A stretch of DNA of 64,000 bases, taken from the NCBI RefSeq assembly GCF_022009635.1, contig NZ_CP091716.1:1069001-1133000 (forward strand). The letters are read 5' to 3'. The translations under genes and the position numbers were made by a program. The stretch is from Variovorax paradoxus. Lineage in GTDB: Bacteria > Pseudomonadota > Gammaproteobacteria > Burkholderiales > Burkholderiaceae_C. Shown piece after piece: positions 56,030 to 64,000 of this stretch (within the stretch, counting starts at the first letter, position 1; every line of letters begins with the position of its first letter). Under the pieces are notes generated by a model that ran no database searches, had not been told where the DNA came from, and was given only the letters and a program-made list of their open reading frames with translations.

Positions 56030-57141
56030 CGGGGCGCCGCGATTCGCTCGGTCAGCTCCCGTTCCTCCGGCAGACGCAGGCCGAGTCCGCGTGCCACGGT
56101 GGCGTTGATGCGCACGCTGGCGGGCGTTGCCGCTTCCACCAGCGGGCCGTTGTTGTTGTTTCCGTTCGCGTTCGCGGCCGCCACCTTCTGGCCGAGCAGC
56201 CTTGCCTGATGCGCGAGCTGCGAGGGCGTCGACACCGCGGCCGCGAGGCCTCCCGAGCGCACCAGCCCTTCGCTGGTGCCGAACACCGGAAGGCCCGCGC
56301 CCGCGCCCGCGCGCAGCACCGACAGCGTGGCCGCCTGGTTGTCTCCGATCAGGTCGGGCAGCACCATCAGCGCGTCGCTCTGCGGCACCACGGTGCGCAG
56401 CGCGGCGGCCAGCGAGCGGGCGTCGGGCGCGTATTCGACGCGCACGTCCCACGCCGGGTTGGCCACTTGCGCTGCGCGCTGAAGCTCGCGCACCAGCGGC
56501 TCCGATTCGGGCGTGGCCACCACGCCCACGCGGTGCTTCTGCGGCAGCACCGCGCTCATCAGCGCGAGCTGGTCGGTCATGGCCGGGTCGCGCAGCAGCA
56601 CGCCCACGCGGCGGTCGCCGCGCCGCAAGGCGGCAGGGCTCGCGGCCTTGAGCGTCTCGTAGTCGAGCCGGCTCAGCATCGCGAGCACCAGCGGCTCCTG
56701 GCCCGGCCGGTCGATGGCCGCACGCGCGGCGGCGGGGCCGATGGCCATCGTCAGCGGGGCGTCGGCCGATGCGCCGCGCAGGCCGCGGGTGCGCACGCCG
56801 GCGTTGGCGGCGCGCTCGGGGTCTGTGCCGGCGTCCAGCGACAGTTGCGGTTCCGCTGTGGAAGAAGGAGGCGCGGCCCCGCTGGACGGCAGCCGCACCA
56901 GGTCGAAGCGGCTGCCGGGTTCCTGGTCGGCGCGCAACTGCTGCACGAACTCCGAGGACGCCGGAATGTCGTCGCCCATCAGCACGGTGAGGCTCGAGGC
57001 GGCCGCGAGCCCTGTCGCCGATGCGAGCACGAGCGCCAGCCCGGCTTGGATCGACCCGCGCCCACGCGGCTTTCCGTGGCGTCCTGGACGTCCTCGGAAC
57101 AGCGCAAAGATGTGGGGCACGACAGCGAACATGGACTGCAT
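56026..57141 (-). CDS. ABC_sub_bind-family periplasmic binding protein linked to histidine kinase
   Basis: 371 aa. An N-terminal Arg-rich segment leads into a signal-like helix (IQAGLALVLASATGLAAASS). DRRVGVLLRDPAMTDQLALM, GVVATPESEPLVRELQ and DALMVLPDLIGDNQAATLSV match the ABC_sub_bind (LivK-like) fold. The protein is overlapped by the downstream kinase start and no permease or ATPase is present, so it probably presents a ligand to the kinase sensor domain. The start is uncertain: ATG at 57141 or 57132, or TTG at 57165. Confidence 0.75.
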   Translation of the reverse strand: MQSMFAVVPHIFALFRGRPGRHGKPRGRGSIQAGLALVLASATGLAAASSLTVLMGDDIPASSEFVQQLRADQEPGSRFDLVRLPSSGAAPPSSTAEPQLSLDAGTDPERAANAGVRTRGLRGASADAPLTMAIGPAAARAAIDRPGQEPLVLAMLSRLDYETLKAASPAALRRGDRRVGVLLRDPAMTDQLALMSAVLPQKHRVGVVATPESEPLVRELQRAAQVANPAWDVRVEYAPDARSLAAALRTVVPQSDALMVLPDLIGDNQAATLSVLRAGAGAGLPVFGTSEGLVRSGGLAAAVSTPSQLAHQARLLGQKVAAANANGNNNNGPLVEAATPASVRINATVARGLGLRLPEERELTERIAAPR

Positions 57142-57250
57142 CCGCAGCAAGGGGCGATGATCCAATGTAAGGACGGCCCCTGCTTCTTGCGATAAGGCGG
57201 AGGGCTTATGTCAGGGCCCGCGGCGGCCTGCCCGTGTGACGAATTTCACT

Positions 57251-57265
57251 GTGCGGCAGCCGCAC
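57251..57265. promoter_or_regulatory. Perfect 15-bp dyad in the leader of the binding-protein/kinase operon
   Basis: GTGCGGC-A-GCCGCAC is perfectly symmetric and lies 110 bp upstream of the binding-protein start, within the 175-bp gap after the second kinase. It could be a regulator site or a short hairpin. No protein can be assigned. Confidence 0.4.
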
Positions 57266-57316
57266 GGCCTATGTCCGATGGACTACCCGGACACCTACCC
57301 CGGGCTTGCCGTCACG

Positions 57317-59209
57317 TCAGACGTCCGCCAGCAGCGCCGCCGCGGCCGCGCGCTGCGCCTGGATGGCCTGGCGCAGCACGCGCGGCGACACCGGCTTGTA
57401 AAGCACCGTGATGCCCGCGTTCGCCACCTCGCGCAGCCGGTCGGGCTTGGTCTCGCCCGTCACCAGCAGCCGAGCGGTGCCGGGGCCGATACCGTGCGGG
57501 TGGCGCTCCAGCGCGGCGATCACGTCCAGCCCGTTGTCGCCGCCCTGCAGCAGCAGGTCGCTGATGACCACGTCGGGCGGCTGCGCCCAGCCGTCGGCCA
57601 GCGCCAGCGCCTCGGCGCGGGTCTGCGCGGGCAGCACCTCGGCGCCCCAGTTGGCGAGCACCACGGCCAGGCCTTCGAGGATGGTGCGCTCGTCGTCGAT
57701 CACCAGGATGCGCACGTTGGCCAGGCTTTCTTCCTCCTCGATGCCGGCCAGGGCGGCCGACAGGGCCGGCGCCGGCAGCGCGGCCGGCGCCGAGCGCACC
57801 AGCACCCGCACGCAGGTGCCCTTGTGCAGCTTCGAGCTGAGCTCGACGCGCGTGTTCAGCAGGTCGGCCAGCCGCTGCACCGTGGCCAGGCCCAGCCCCA
57901 TGCCGCGCGCGCCGCGCGCCGCCTGCCGGCCGGTGGGCTCGACCTGGTAGAACTCCTCGAACACCCGCGCCTGGTGCTGCGGCGCGATGCCCACGCCGGT
58001 GTCGACCACGTCGATGCGCACGCCCTTGCCGCGCCGCCGCGCGCCGATGAGCACGCCGCCCTCGATGGTGTGGCGCAGCGAGTTCGACACCAGGTTGTTC
58101 AGGATGCGCGAGAGCATCACGTAGTCGCAGCGCACCCAGACATCTGTCTTGCGCACCACCAGCCGCAGCCCCTGCTGCTCGGCCACCGGGCGGAAGTTGC
58201 GGCTGATCTCGTCGAACAGCCGGTCCAGCGGAAAGTCGGCCCACTGCGGCTGCAGCACGCCGGCGTCGAGCTGCGACAGGTTCAGCAGCTCCGAGAACAG
58301 CCGGTCCAGCGAATCCACGCACTCGCGGATGTGGCCGATGCGCTGCAGCTTCAGCGGGTCGGTCTCGCCGTTGGCCAGCCCGTCGGAGAACAGCGTGAGC
58401 GCATGCAGCGGCTGGCGCAGGTCGTGGCTGGCGGCGGCCAGCAGGCGGGTCTTGGCCTGGCTCGCCACTTCCAGCTGCTGGTTCTTGCGCGCCAGCTCGG
58501 CGGTGGCCTCGTTGATGCGGCTTTGCAGCAGCCGGTGGCTTTCTGCCAGCGCGCGCGCGGCCTGGTTGAAGCCGTGCTGCAGGTGGCGCACCTCCGACGT
58601 GCCCTCGACCACCACGCTCGCGTCCTCGCCCGCGCCCAGCCGGTCGACCGCCTTGCCCAGCGCGCGGATCGGCTCGCTGATGCGCCGGGCCGCCCACCAG
58701 CCGGCCAGGCCCACGCCCACCAGGCTGAAGGCCAGCACCAGCGTCACGTTGAGCCAGACCGAGCGCCGCGCGCTCTGCACCGCGCCCAGGCTGATCTCGA
58801 CCATCACCTTGCCGTTGTGGCGGCCGTCGTCGCCGACGATGGGCACCACCACCTGCAGGCCCTCGCCGCGCGCGCGGTCGGTGGTCTCGGAGTTGGCGAC
58901 GATCTCGCCGTCCTCGGTCCAGATCTGCACCTGCTGCACATGCGGCTGGTAGGTGCCCGACTGGGCGGTGCGCTGCAGCGCGCGGCGGTCCATGCGCGCC
59001 AGCGGGGCCTGCGCCACCGTGGCCACCTGCAGCGCCACCGTCTGCGCATTGGCCCGCATCAGCTCGGTGAGGTTGCCCAGGTGCTGGCGCGTCAGCACCG
59101 CGATGGCCGCCAGCGTGGCCAGGGCCGCCGGCACCAGCGCCAGCAGGATCAGCTGCTGCGCGAAAGTGAGGCGGGCCAACCCGCGAAGGACGCGGAAGTT
59201 CCAGTTCAT
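57317..59209 (-). CDS. Hybrid sensor histidine kinase with C-terminal receiver, 2 of 2
   Basis: 630 aa. Spans near residues 18-40 and 153-170 bracket a periplasmic sensor loop. HAMP follows (ARRISEPIRALGKAVDRLG), then the H-box RLLAAASHDLRQPLHALTLF, N-box NNLVSNSLRHTIEGG, G-boxes DTGVGI and GMGLGLATVQRL, and a receiver (RILVIDDERTILEG; Asp in DVVISDLLLQGGDNG; Lys in LYKPV). It resembles the first kinase in architecture, suggesting duplication. Divergent from the PhnD-like pair by 96 bp, which makes those proteins candidate periplasmic sensors for it. Confidence 0.92.
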   Translation of the reverse strand: MNWNFRVLRGLARLTFAQQLILLALVPAALATLAAIAVLTRQHLGNLTELMRANAQTVALQVATVAQAPLARMDRRALQRTAQSGTYQPHVQQVQIWTEDGEIVANSETTDRARGEGLQVVVPIVGDDGRHNGKVMVEISLGAVQSARRSVWLNVTLVLAFSLVGVGLAGWWAARRISEPIRALGKAVDRLGAGEDASVVVEGTSEVRHLQHGFNQAARALAESHRLLQSRINEATAELARKNQQLEVASQAKTRLLAAASHDLRQPLHALTLFSDGLANGETDPLKLQRIGHIRECVDSLDRLFSELLNLSQLDAGVLQPQWADFPLDRLFDEISRNFRPVAEQQGLRLVVRKTDVWVRCDYVMLSRILNNLVSNSLRHTIEGGVLIGARRRGKGVRIDVVDTGVGIAPQHQARVFEEFYQVEPTGRQAARGARGMGLGLATVQRLADLLNTRVELSSKLHKGTCVRVLVRSAPAALPAPALSAALAGIEEEESLANVRILVIDDERTILEGLAVVLANWGAEVLPAQTRAEALALADGWAQPPDVVISDLLLQGGDNGLDVIAALERHPHGIGPGTARLLVTGETKPDRLREVANAGITVLYKPVSPRVLRQAIQAQRAAAAALLADV

Positions 59210-59305
59210 GAGGGCTTCGGACGCATGGGGGTCCGAGCTTAGGGGCGACGGAGCGAACAGGGAAGCAGGAAAAACATCACGAAAGTTGCTCGCAATTGCT
59301 ATTTA

Positions 59306-60409
59306 ATGGCGTCCGCACAGCCCGAGTCAGACCCGCCGCGCGTCGGCGCATCCATGCCATCCGGTCAAAAAATGCTGGTTTCATTGCGCCTTACTGCCCT
59401 GTTTCCAGTTGCCCTGCGCGCAGCGGCCATGGCCCTGCTTGCAAGCCTCGTGCCGCTGCTGGCCTGCGCCCAGGGCACCGCGCGCGAGCCGCCCATGCGC
59501 TTCGGCATCCTGCCGCTGGGCGGTGCCTTCGAGTCGCGCAGCGACTGGGACCCGCTCCTGGCCGAACTCAGCCGCGCCATCGACCGGCCGGTGAGCGTGC
59601 TGTCCGTCAATTCGTACGAGGCGCTGGAGCAGGCCATCCAGCGCGACGAGGTCGACATGGCCTTCCTGTCCGGCAAGATGGCGCTGGACGCCGTGACCCA
59701 GCGCCGCATGAAGGTGGTGGCGCAGGTGGTGCGCCACGACGGCCTGCCCGGCTACCGCGCGCTGCTGCTGTCGCGCAAGGCGCCGCCCTTCAATTCGCTG
59801 AAAGACCTGCTGGCACAGCCCGAGCGCTGGCGGCTGGCGCGCGGCGAGAAGCAGTCGGTGTCGGGCTTCATCGTGCCGCAGCTGCAGCTCTTCCTGCCGA
59901 ACCACATCGCGATGGAGACGCGATTCCTCAGCGAGATCGTCGGCACCCACCAGGCCACCGCGCTGGCCGTGGCCAACAGCGAGGCCGACGTGGCCACCAA
60001 CAACACGGCCGACTTCGAGCGCTTCAAGCAGCGCTTTCCGGCCGAGGCAGACCGGCTGCAGGTGCTGTGGCAGTCGGACCTGATTCCGCATGCGCAGATC
60101 GTGATGCGGCGCGAATACCCGCCCGAGCTGCGCAAGCGCGTGCAGGTGTTCCTGACCAGCTATGGCCGCGCCAAGGGCCCGCGCGGCGACACCGAGCGGC
60201 TGGTGCTCAAGTCGCTGCACGACCTGGCCGGCTTCGTGCCGGCCGACAACAGCTCGCTGCAGCCCGCCGCCAAGCTGGCCTGGCAACTGGCCCGGCAGAA
60301 CGCCATGACCGCGCAGTGGGTGAACGACGCCGCGCGCGAGGCCCGGCTGCAGCGCATCGACGGCGGCTACGCCGAGCAGGTCGGCGTGCTCAAGGACGTG
60401 TCGCCCTGA
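59306..60409 (+). CDS. PhnD-like periplasmic binding protein, paralog 1
   Basis: 367 aa, phosphate/phosphite/phosphonate-binding protein family. A signal segment (AAAMALLASLVPLLACAQG) is followed by MRFGILPLGGAFESRSDWDP, VDMAFLSGKMALDAVTQRRM and VGTHQATALAVANSEADVAT. Paralog 2 repeats these motifs and phnD at 20.8 kb shares only the general pattern, so its ligand may differ from a simple phosphonate. No transporter genes nearby. The next gene starts within its stop (TGATG). Divergent from a hybrid kinase. Confidence 0.85.
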   Translation: MASAQPESDPPRVGASMPSGQKMLVSLRLTALFPVALRAAAMALLASLVPLLACAQGTAREPPMRFGILPLGGAFESRSDWDPLLAELSRAIDRPVSVLSVNSYEALEQAIQRDEVDMAFLSGKMALDAVTQRRMKVVAQVVRHDGLPGYRALLLSRKAPPFNSLKDLLAQPERWRLARGEKQSVSGFIVPQLQLFLPNHIAMETRFLSEIVGTHQATALAVANSEADVATNNTADFERFKQRFPAEADRLQVLWQSDLIPHAQIVMRREYPPELRKRVQVFLTSYGRAKGPRGDTERLVLKSLHDLAGFVPADNSSLQPAAKLAWQLARQNAMTAQWVNDAAREARLQRIDGGYAEQVGVLKDVSP

Positions 60410-61473
60410 TGTCCCGCCCGGCCTCGCGCTTCCTTGCCGCGACGCTGCTGTTCGCCGCGTCGGCCGCGCTGCTGGCCATGCCTTCCGCGGCGACGGCGCA
60501 GGGCGCCGCCGCGGCGCCGCCGGCTCCCGGCAAGGGCGTGCCCGGCGTGGTGCGCGAGGTGCGCTTCGGCGTGCTGCCGCTGGGCGGCACCGTCGAGTCG
60601 CGGGCGCTGTGGACGCCGCTGATCGCCGACATGAGCCGCGCGCTCGGCCTGCCCGTGAGCGCTTATTCCGTGCCCTCGTACGAGGAACTCGACCGCGCCA
60701 TCGGCCGCGACGAGATCGACATGGCCTTCCTGTCGGCCAAGATGGCGCTCGACGCCGTGATGCAGCGGCGCATGAAGGTGGTGGCGCAGATCGCCAAGCA
60801 GCCCGGCATTCCGCAGCACCGCGCGGTGCTGCTGATGCGCAAGGCCGGGCCCTTCAACACGCTGGCCGGCCTGCTCGCCGAGCCGCAGCGCTGGCGGCTC
60901 GCGCGCGGCGACAGCCGCTCTGTCACCGGCTTCATCGTGCCGCAGAGCCAGTTCTTCTTGCCGAACAACATCGAGATGGAAACCCGCTTCCTCGGCGAGT
61001 TCGTCGGCACCCACCAGGCCACCGCGCTGGCCGTGGCCAACGGCGACGCCGACGTGGCCACCAACAACACCACCGACTTCGAGCGCTTCAGGCAGCAGTT
61101 CCCGGTCGAGGCCGAGCGGCTGCAGGTGGTGTGGGAATCCGAGCCGCCGCCGGGCGCGCCGATGGTGGTGCGGCGCGGCTACCCGCCAGAGTTCCAGGCG
61201 CGCCTTCAAGCCTTCCTCACCGGCTACGGCAAGGCCAAGGGACCGCGCGGCGATGCCGAGCGCGAGGTGCTGAAGAACCTGCGCGCGGCCTACGGCTACG
61301 TCGGGGCCGACGACACCGCGCTGCTGCCGGAAGCCCTGCTGGAGTACCAACTGGGCAAGCAGCGCGCCAAGGCCGCGTCGTGGGTCAACGAGGCCGCGCG
61401 CCAGCAGCGGCTGCAGCGCATCGAGAAGATCTATGCGGAGCAGGTCGAGACCTTGCGCGCGCCGGATCGCTGA
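60409..61473 (+). CDS. PhnD-like periplasmic binding protein, paralog 2
   Basis: 354 aa with signal peptide (FLAATLLFAASAALLAMPSA). VRFGVLPLGGTVESRALWTP, IDMAFLSAKMALDAVMQRRM, VGTHQATALAVANGDADVAT and YGKAKGPRGDAEREVLKNL align closely with the preceding protein, so the two arose by tandem duplication. Translation is coupled through a TGATG overlap. Such a pair without permease or ATPase fits a sensory or partner-binding role beside the divergent kinase more than uptake; this is inference. Confidence 0.85.
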   Translation: MSRPASRFLAATLLFAASAALLAMPSAATAQGAAAAPPAPGKGVPGVVREVRFGVLPLGGTVESRALWTPLIADMSRALGLPVSAYSVPSYEELDRAIGRDEIDMAFLSAKMALDAVMQRRMKVVAQIAKQPGIPQHRAVLLMRKAGPFNTLAGLLAEPQRWRLARGDSRSVTGFIVPQSQFFLPNNIEMETRFLGEFVGTHQATALAVANGDADVATNNTTDFERFRQQFPVEAERLQVVWESEPPPGAPMVVRRGYPPEFQARLQAFLTGYGKAKGPRGDAEREVLKNLRAAYGYVGADDTALLPEALLEYQLGKQRAKAASWVNEAARQQRLQRIEKIYAEQVETLRAPDR

Positions 61474-61603
61474 GACAGGCCCTAGTCCCTTCGCCGTACC
61501 ACCAAACCCCCGAGCCTAGGCCTTAAGGCGGATTTGCCCGCCGCTTCCCGCGCCTGAAACTCCGTGCTTCTTTTCCGGCACCCTTGCCGTTGACGGAGCG
61601 CGG

Positions 61604-62935
61604 ATGAGTTGGCGAACAAAAGTGGTGTGGAGCGAGGGGATGCTGCTGCAGCCTCAGCACCTGCAGCAAAGCGAGCGCCATGCCGACCATGCGCGGCATG
61701 TGCTGCTGCGCACGACCACGCCCTATGCCTGGGGCTTTGCCGAACTGGAGATCGACGCGGCCGCGCTCACGCTCGGCAAGCTCGCGCTGGTGCGTGCGGT
61801 GGGCGTGTTCGGCGACGGCACCGTGTTCGACATGCCGGCGGTCGATCCGCTGCCGGAGCCCATCGACATCCCTTCGGGCATGCGCGACGAGGCCGTGGTG
61901 CTCGCGCTGCCGCTGCGCCGCGCCGGCGCGCGCGAGGCCGACGCCGAAGACTACGAGGAGCTGGTGCGCCACCGCGTGCTCGAGTCGGAGGTGCCCGACT
62001 CCAACACCGCCGGCGAGCGCACCGCCATGCTGCAGCTGGGCCAGCTCCACACGCGGCTGATGCGCGCCGGCGAGGCCACCGACGCCTGGACCACGCTGGG
62101 CATCGCGCGCGTGCTCGAGCGCCGCGTCGACAACCAGGTGCTGCTCGATCGCGCGATGCTGCCGCCGCTGCTCGACGTGGCGGGCCATGCGGTGATCCGC
62201 GCCTGGCTCGACGAGCTGCTGGGCCTGCTGCGCCAGCGCGGCGAGGCGCTGGCCGGCCGCATGACGCAGGGCGGCACCGGCGGCGTGGCCGAGATCGCCG
62301 ACTTCATGCTGCTGCAGGCCGTCAACCGCAACGAGGCGGTGTTCGCGCACCTGGCGAAGAGCGCAATGCTGCATCCGCGGAAGTTCTTCGAGCAGGCGCT
62401 CGGGCTGGCCGGAGAGCTGGCGAGCTTTCGCGACTCGCGCCGCGTGGCGCGCTTCGGCCCCTACATCCACGACGACCTGGCGATGAGCTTCCGCCCGGTC
62501 ATGGACGACCTGCGCCGCAGCCTGTCGATGGTGCTGGAGCAGTCGGCCATCCGCATCGACCTGCACGACCGCAAGCACGGCGTGCGAGTGGCGGTGGTCA
62601 CCGACGTGGAGCTGCAGCGCAACGCCACCTTCGTGCTCGCGGTCAACGCGCACATGCCCAGCGAGGCGCTGCGCGCGCGCTTTCCGACGCAGGTCAAGAT
62701 CGGCCCGGTCGAGCGCATCCGCGACCTGGTGAACCTCGCGCTGCCTGGCGTCACGCTCACGCCGATGCCGGTCGCGCCGCGCCAGATTCCGTTCCACGCG
62801 GGCGCCAACTACTTCGAACTCGAAACACGCAACAGCGACCTGTGGCGGCAGCTCGAGCAGTCGGGCGGCATCGCGATGCACATCGCGGGCGACTTCCCCG
62901 GCCTCGATCTCGCTTTCTGGGCAATACGCGCATGA
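61604..62935 (+). CDS. tssK: Type VI secretion baseplate protein TssK
   Basis: 443 aa. KVVWSEGMLLQPQHLQQSER at the N-terminus, AEIADFMLLQAVNRNEAVFA mid-protein and a terminal NYFELETRNSDLWRQLEQSG are canonical TssK. It forms trimers that connect the baseplate to the TssJLM membrane complex and probably acts in receptor recognition. ATGA overlap with tssL shows the start of a T6SS structural operon that continues beyond the window. The upstream gap of 130 bp holds no clear promoter motif. Confidence 0.96.
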   Translation: MSWRTKVVWSEGMLLQPQHLQQSERHADHARHVLLRTTTPYAWGFAELEIDAAALTLGKLALVRAVGVFGDGTVFDMPAVDPLPEPIDIPSGMRDEAVVLALPLRRAGAREADAEDYEELVRHRVLESEVPDSNTAGERTAMLQLGQLHTRLMRAGEATDAWTTLGIARVLERRVDNQVLLDRAMLPPLLDVAGHAVIRAWLDELLGLLRQRGEALAGRMTQGGTGGVAEIADFMLLQAVNRNEAVFAHLAKSAMLHPRKFFEQALGLAGELASFRDSRRVARFGPYIHDDLAMSFRPVMDDLRRSLSMVLEQSAIRIDLHDRKHGVRVAVVTDVELQRNATFVLAVNAHMPSEALRARFPTQVKIGPVERIRDLVNLALPGVTLTPMPVAPRQIPFHAGANYFELETRNSDLWRQLEQSGGIAMHIAGDFPGLDLAFWAIRA

Positions 62936-64000
62936 CCAATCCAGACCCCTTCGCGGCGTTCGAATCCGAGCGCACGGTCATCAAGCCCAAGCCGCGCACG
63001 CCCGGCGGCGCACCGAGCGCGCCGGCACCGGCGCCGTTCTTCGGCGGCGCGGACCCGACGCCCGCGGCCGAGGTCGGCGAGCTGGGGCTGCTCAATCCGC
63101 TGGTGTCGGCCGCCGGCAAGCTGCTGGTGCTGATCGGCAAACTGCGCAACCTCGCACAGCCGCCCAGCGTGCCGGCGCTGCGCGCTTCCACCGCCGACGC
63201 GGTGAACCAGTTCGACGCCAATGCGCGCCGCGCCGGCGTGAGCAACGAGTCGGTGCTGGCGGCGCGCTACGTGCTGTGCACAGCGCTCGACGAGGCCGTG
63301 GCCAACACGCCCTGGGGCGTGCAGGCCGGCTGGAACAAGCAGAGCCTGCTGGTGCAGTTCCACAACGAGACCTGGGGCGGCGAGAAGGTGTTCCAGCTGC
63401 TGGCCAAGCTCGCGCAGGACGTGCCCACGCACCGCCAGCTGCTGGAGCTGATCTACAGCGTGCTCGCGCTCGGCTTCGAGGGCCGCTACCGCGTGGTCGA
63501 CAACGGCCGCGCGCAGCTCGACTCGGTGCGCCAGCGCCTGGCCGACCTGATCGCGAAAGACCGCCCGCCGGTCGAGCCCGAGCTTTCGCCGCACTGGCGC
63601 GGGCAGGGCGCGGGCACGGTGCGGCTGCGCGAGTCGCTGCCGCTGTGGGTGTTCGCGGCGGGCTTCGCGCTGCTGCTGGCGCTGGCATGGTTCGCGCTGC
63701 GGCTCACGCTCAACTACCGTTCCGACACCACCTATGCCGCGGTGTCCAGCCTGCGCGCGCCCAACATCCAGATCGCGCCGCCGGCCTTGCCCGCGAAGAC
63801 GCCACGCCTGGCGCGCTTCCTGGAGCCCGAGATCAAGCAGGGCCTGGTCACGGTGACCGACGAGGCCGACCGCAGCGTGGTGCGGCTGCGCGGCGACTCC
63901 TTCTTCGGCTCCGGCAGCGCCGAGCCGATGGCGCAGTCGCTGCCGGTGCTGCGCCGCATCGGCCAGGCGCTGGCCGAGGTGAAGGGCGAGGTGCTGATCA
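62932..64000 (+). CDS. tssL: Type VI secretion protein TssL (DotU plus OmpA-like), truncated by window edge
   Basis: About 356 codons to the window end. The N-terminus is cytoplasmic and Pro-rich (PRTPGGAPSAPAPAPFFGG). Residues about 60-215 are the DotU-like domain (RYVLCTALDEAVANTPWG; LIYSVLALGFEGRYRV). A single span follows at about 237-260 (LPLWVFAAGFALLLALAWFA). Then the beginning of an OmpA/peptidoglycan-binding domain (VVRLRGDSFFGSGSAEP) shows it is the extended TssL form, which anchors the machine to the cell wall. Start overlaps tssK (ATGA). Confidence 0.94.
   Translation, partial: MTNPDPFAAFESERTVIKPKPRTPGGAPSAPAPAPFFGGADPTPAAEVGELGLLNPLVSAAGKLLVLIGKLRNLAQPPSVPALRASTADAVNQFDANARRAGVSNESVLAARYVLCTALDEAVANTPWGVQAGWNKQSLLVQFHNETWGGEKVFQLLAKLAQDVPTHRQLLELIYSVLALGFEGRYRVVDNGRAQLDSVRQRLADLIAKDRPPVEPELSPHWRGQGAGTVRLRESLPLWVFAAGFALLLALAWFALRLTLNYRSDTTYAAVSSLRAPNIQIAPPALPAKTPRLARFLEPEIKQGLVTVTDEADRSVVRLRGDSFFGSGSAEPMAQSLPVLRRIGQALAEVKGEVLI

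Noticed and set aside
61544..61603. Possible sigma-54 promoter before tssK (CCGGCACCCTTGCCG)
   Set aside because: The distance between GG and GC elements is too short for the -24/-12 spacing.
1..64000. tRNA, rRNA, CRISPR arrays, insertion sequences and prophage genes
   Set aside because: Looked for by eye. No cloverleaf-like or repeat-spacer structure and no transposase-like protein was found; weak or unusual examples could be missed without software.

Overview
The window is GC-rich beta-proteobacterial chromosome. Gene content and order, dense ATGA-type start/stop overlaps and dispersed hairpin repeats suggest a Comamonadaceae member, most likely Variovorax or a close relative. This placement is an inference from protein style, since no rRNA or tRNA gene was seen.

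Layout. 0-11 kb is housekeeping and mixed metabolism: a truncated FMN-dependent glutamate synthase-like gene, a YecA/SEC-C protein, two MFS exporters, GNAT and NTF2-fold proteins, pgpA-pncC, a flavin monooxygenase with a Bug-type solute receptor and a divergent LysR regulator, and a DUF3053 lipoprotein. 10.9-23.1 kb is a complete phosphonate (C-P lyase) locus. phnF, a 2H phosphoesterase (DUF1045), phnN and thiL run leftward; phnGHIJKLM, phnC, phnD, phnE and a PhnZ-type HD oxygenase run rightward. Two near-identical GntR/HutC-type operators, one in the phnF/phnG gap and one before phnC, suggest PhnF controls both transcription units. 23.1-29 kb holds a YbdK-type ligase, a CPA2 antiporter, a Gcr-family membrane protein, apaG and rpe.

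29-37.5 kb looks like a stress-survival block: an 84-aa hydrophilic protein, an M14-type hydrolase, the bacterial NHEJ pair ku-ligD, a transglutaminase-like protein, a 49-aa membrane peptide and a large-subunit catalase. Leader regions here share a repeated motif. 37.5-42.5 kb is a lower-GC type VI secretion module of vgrG, a PD-(D/E)XK (VRR-NUC-like) nuclease effector and a DUF3396-like immunity gene, with overlapping stop and start codons.

42.8-52.3 kb joins a periplasmic TPR-CHAT protease-like protein to a two-partner secretion pair (TpsB and an 1812-aa TpsA). 52.3-61.5 kb carries a cysteine hydrolase with a divergent GlxA-type regulator. It continues with two hybrid histidine kinases and three periplasmic binding proteins (one ABC_sub_bind, two tandem PhnD-like) that have no permease or ATPase nearby. 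The window ends inside a T6SS structural cluster (tssK, tssL), so the upstream vgrG module may feed this machine.
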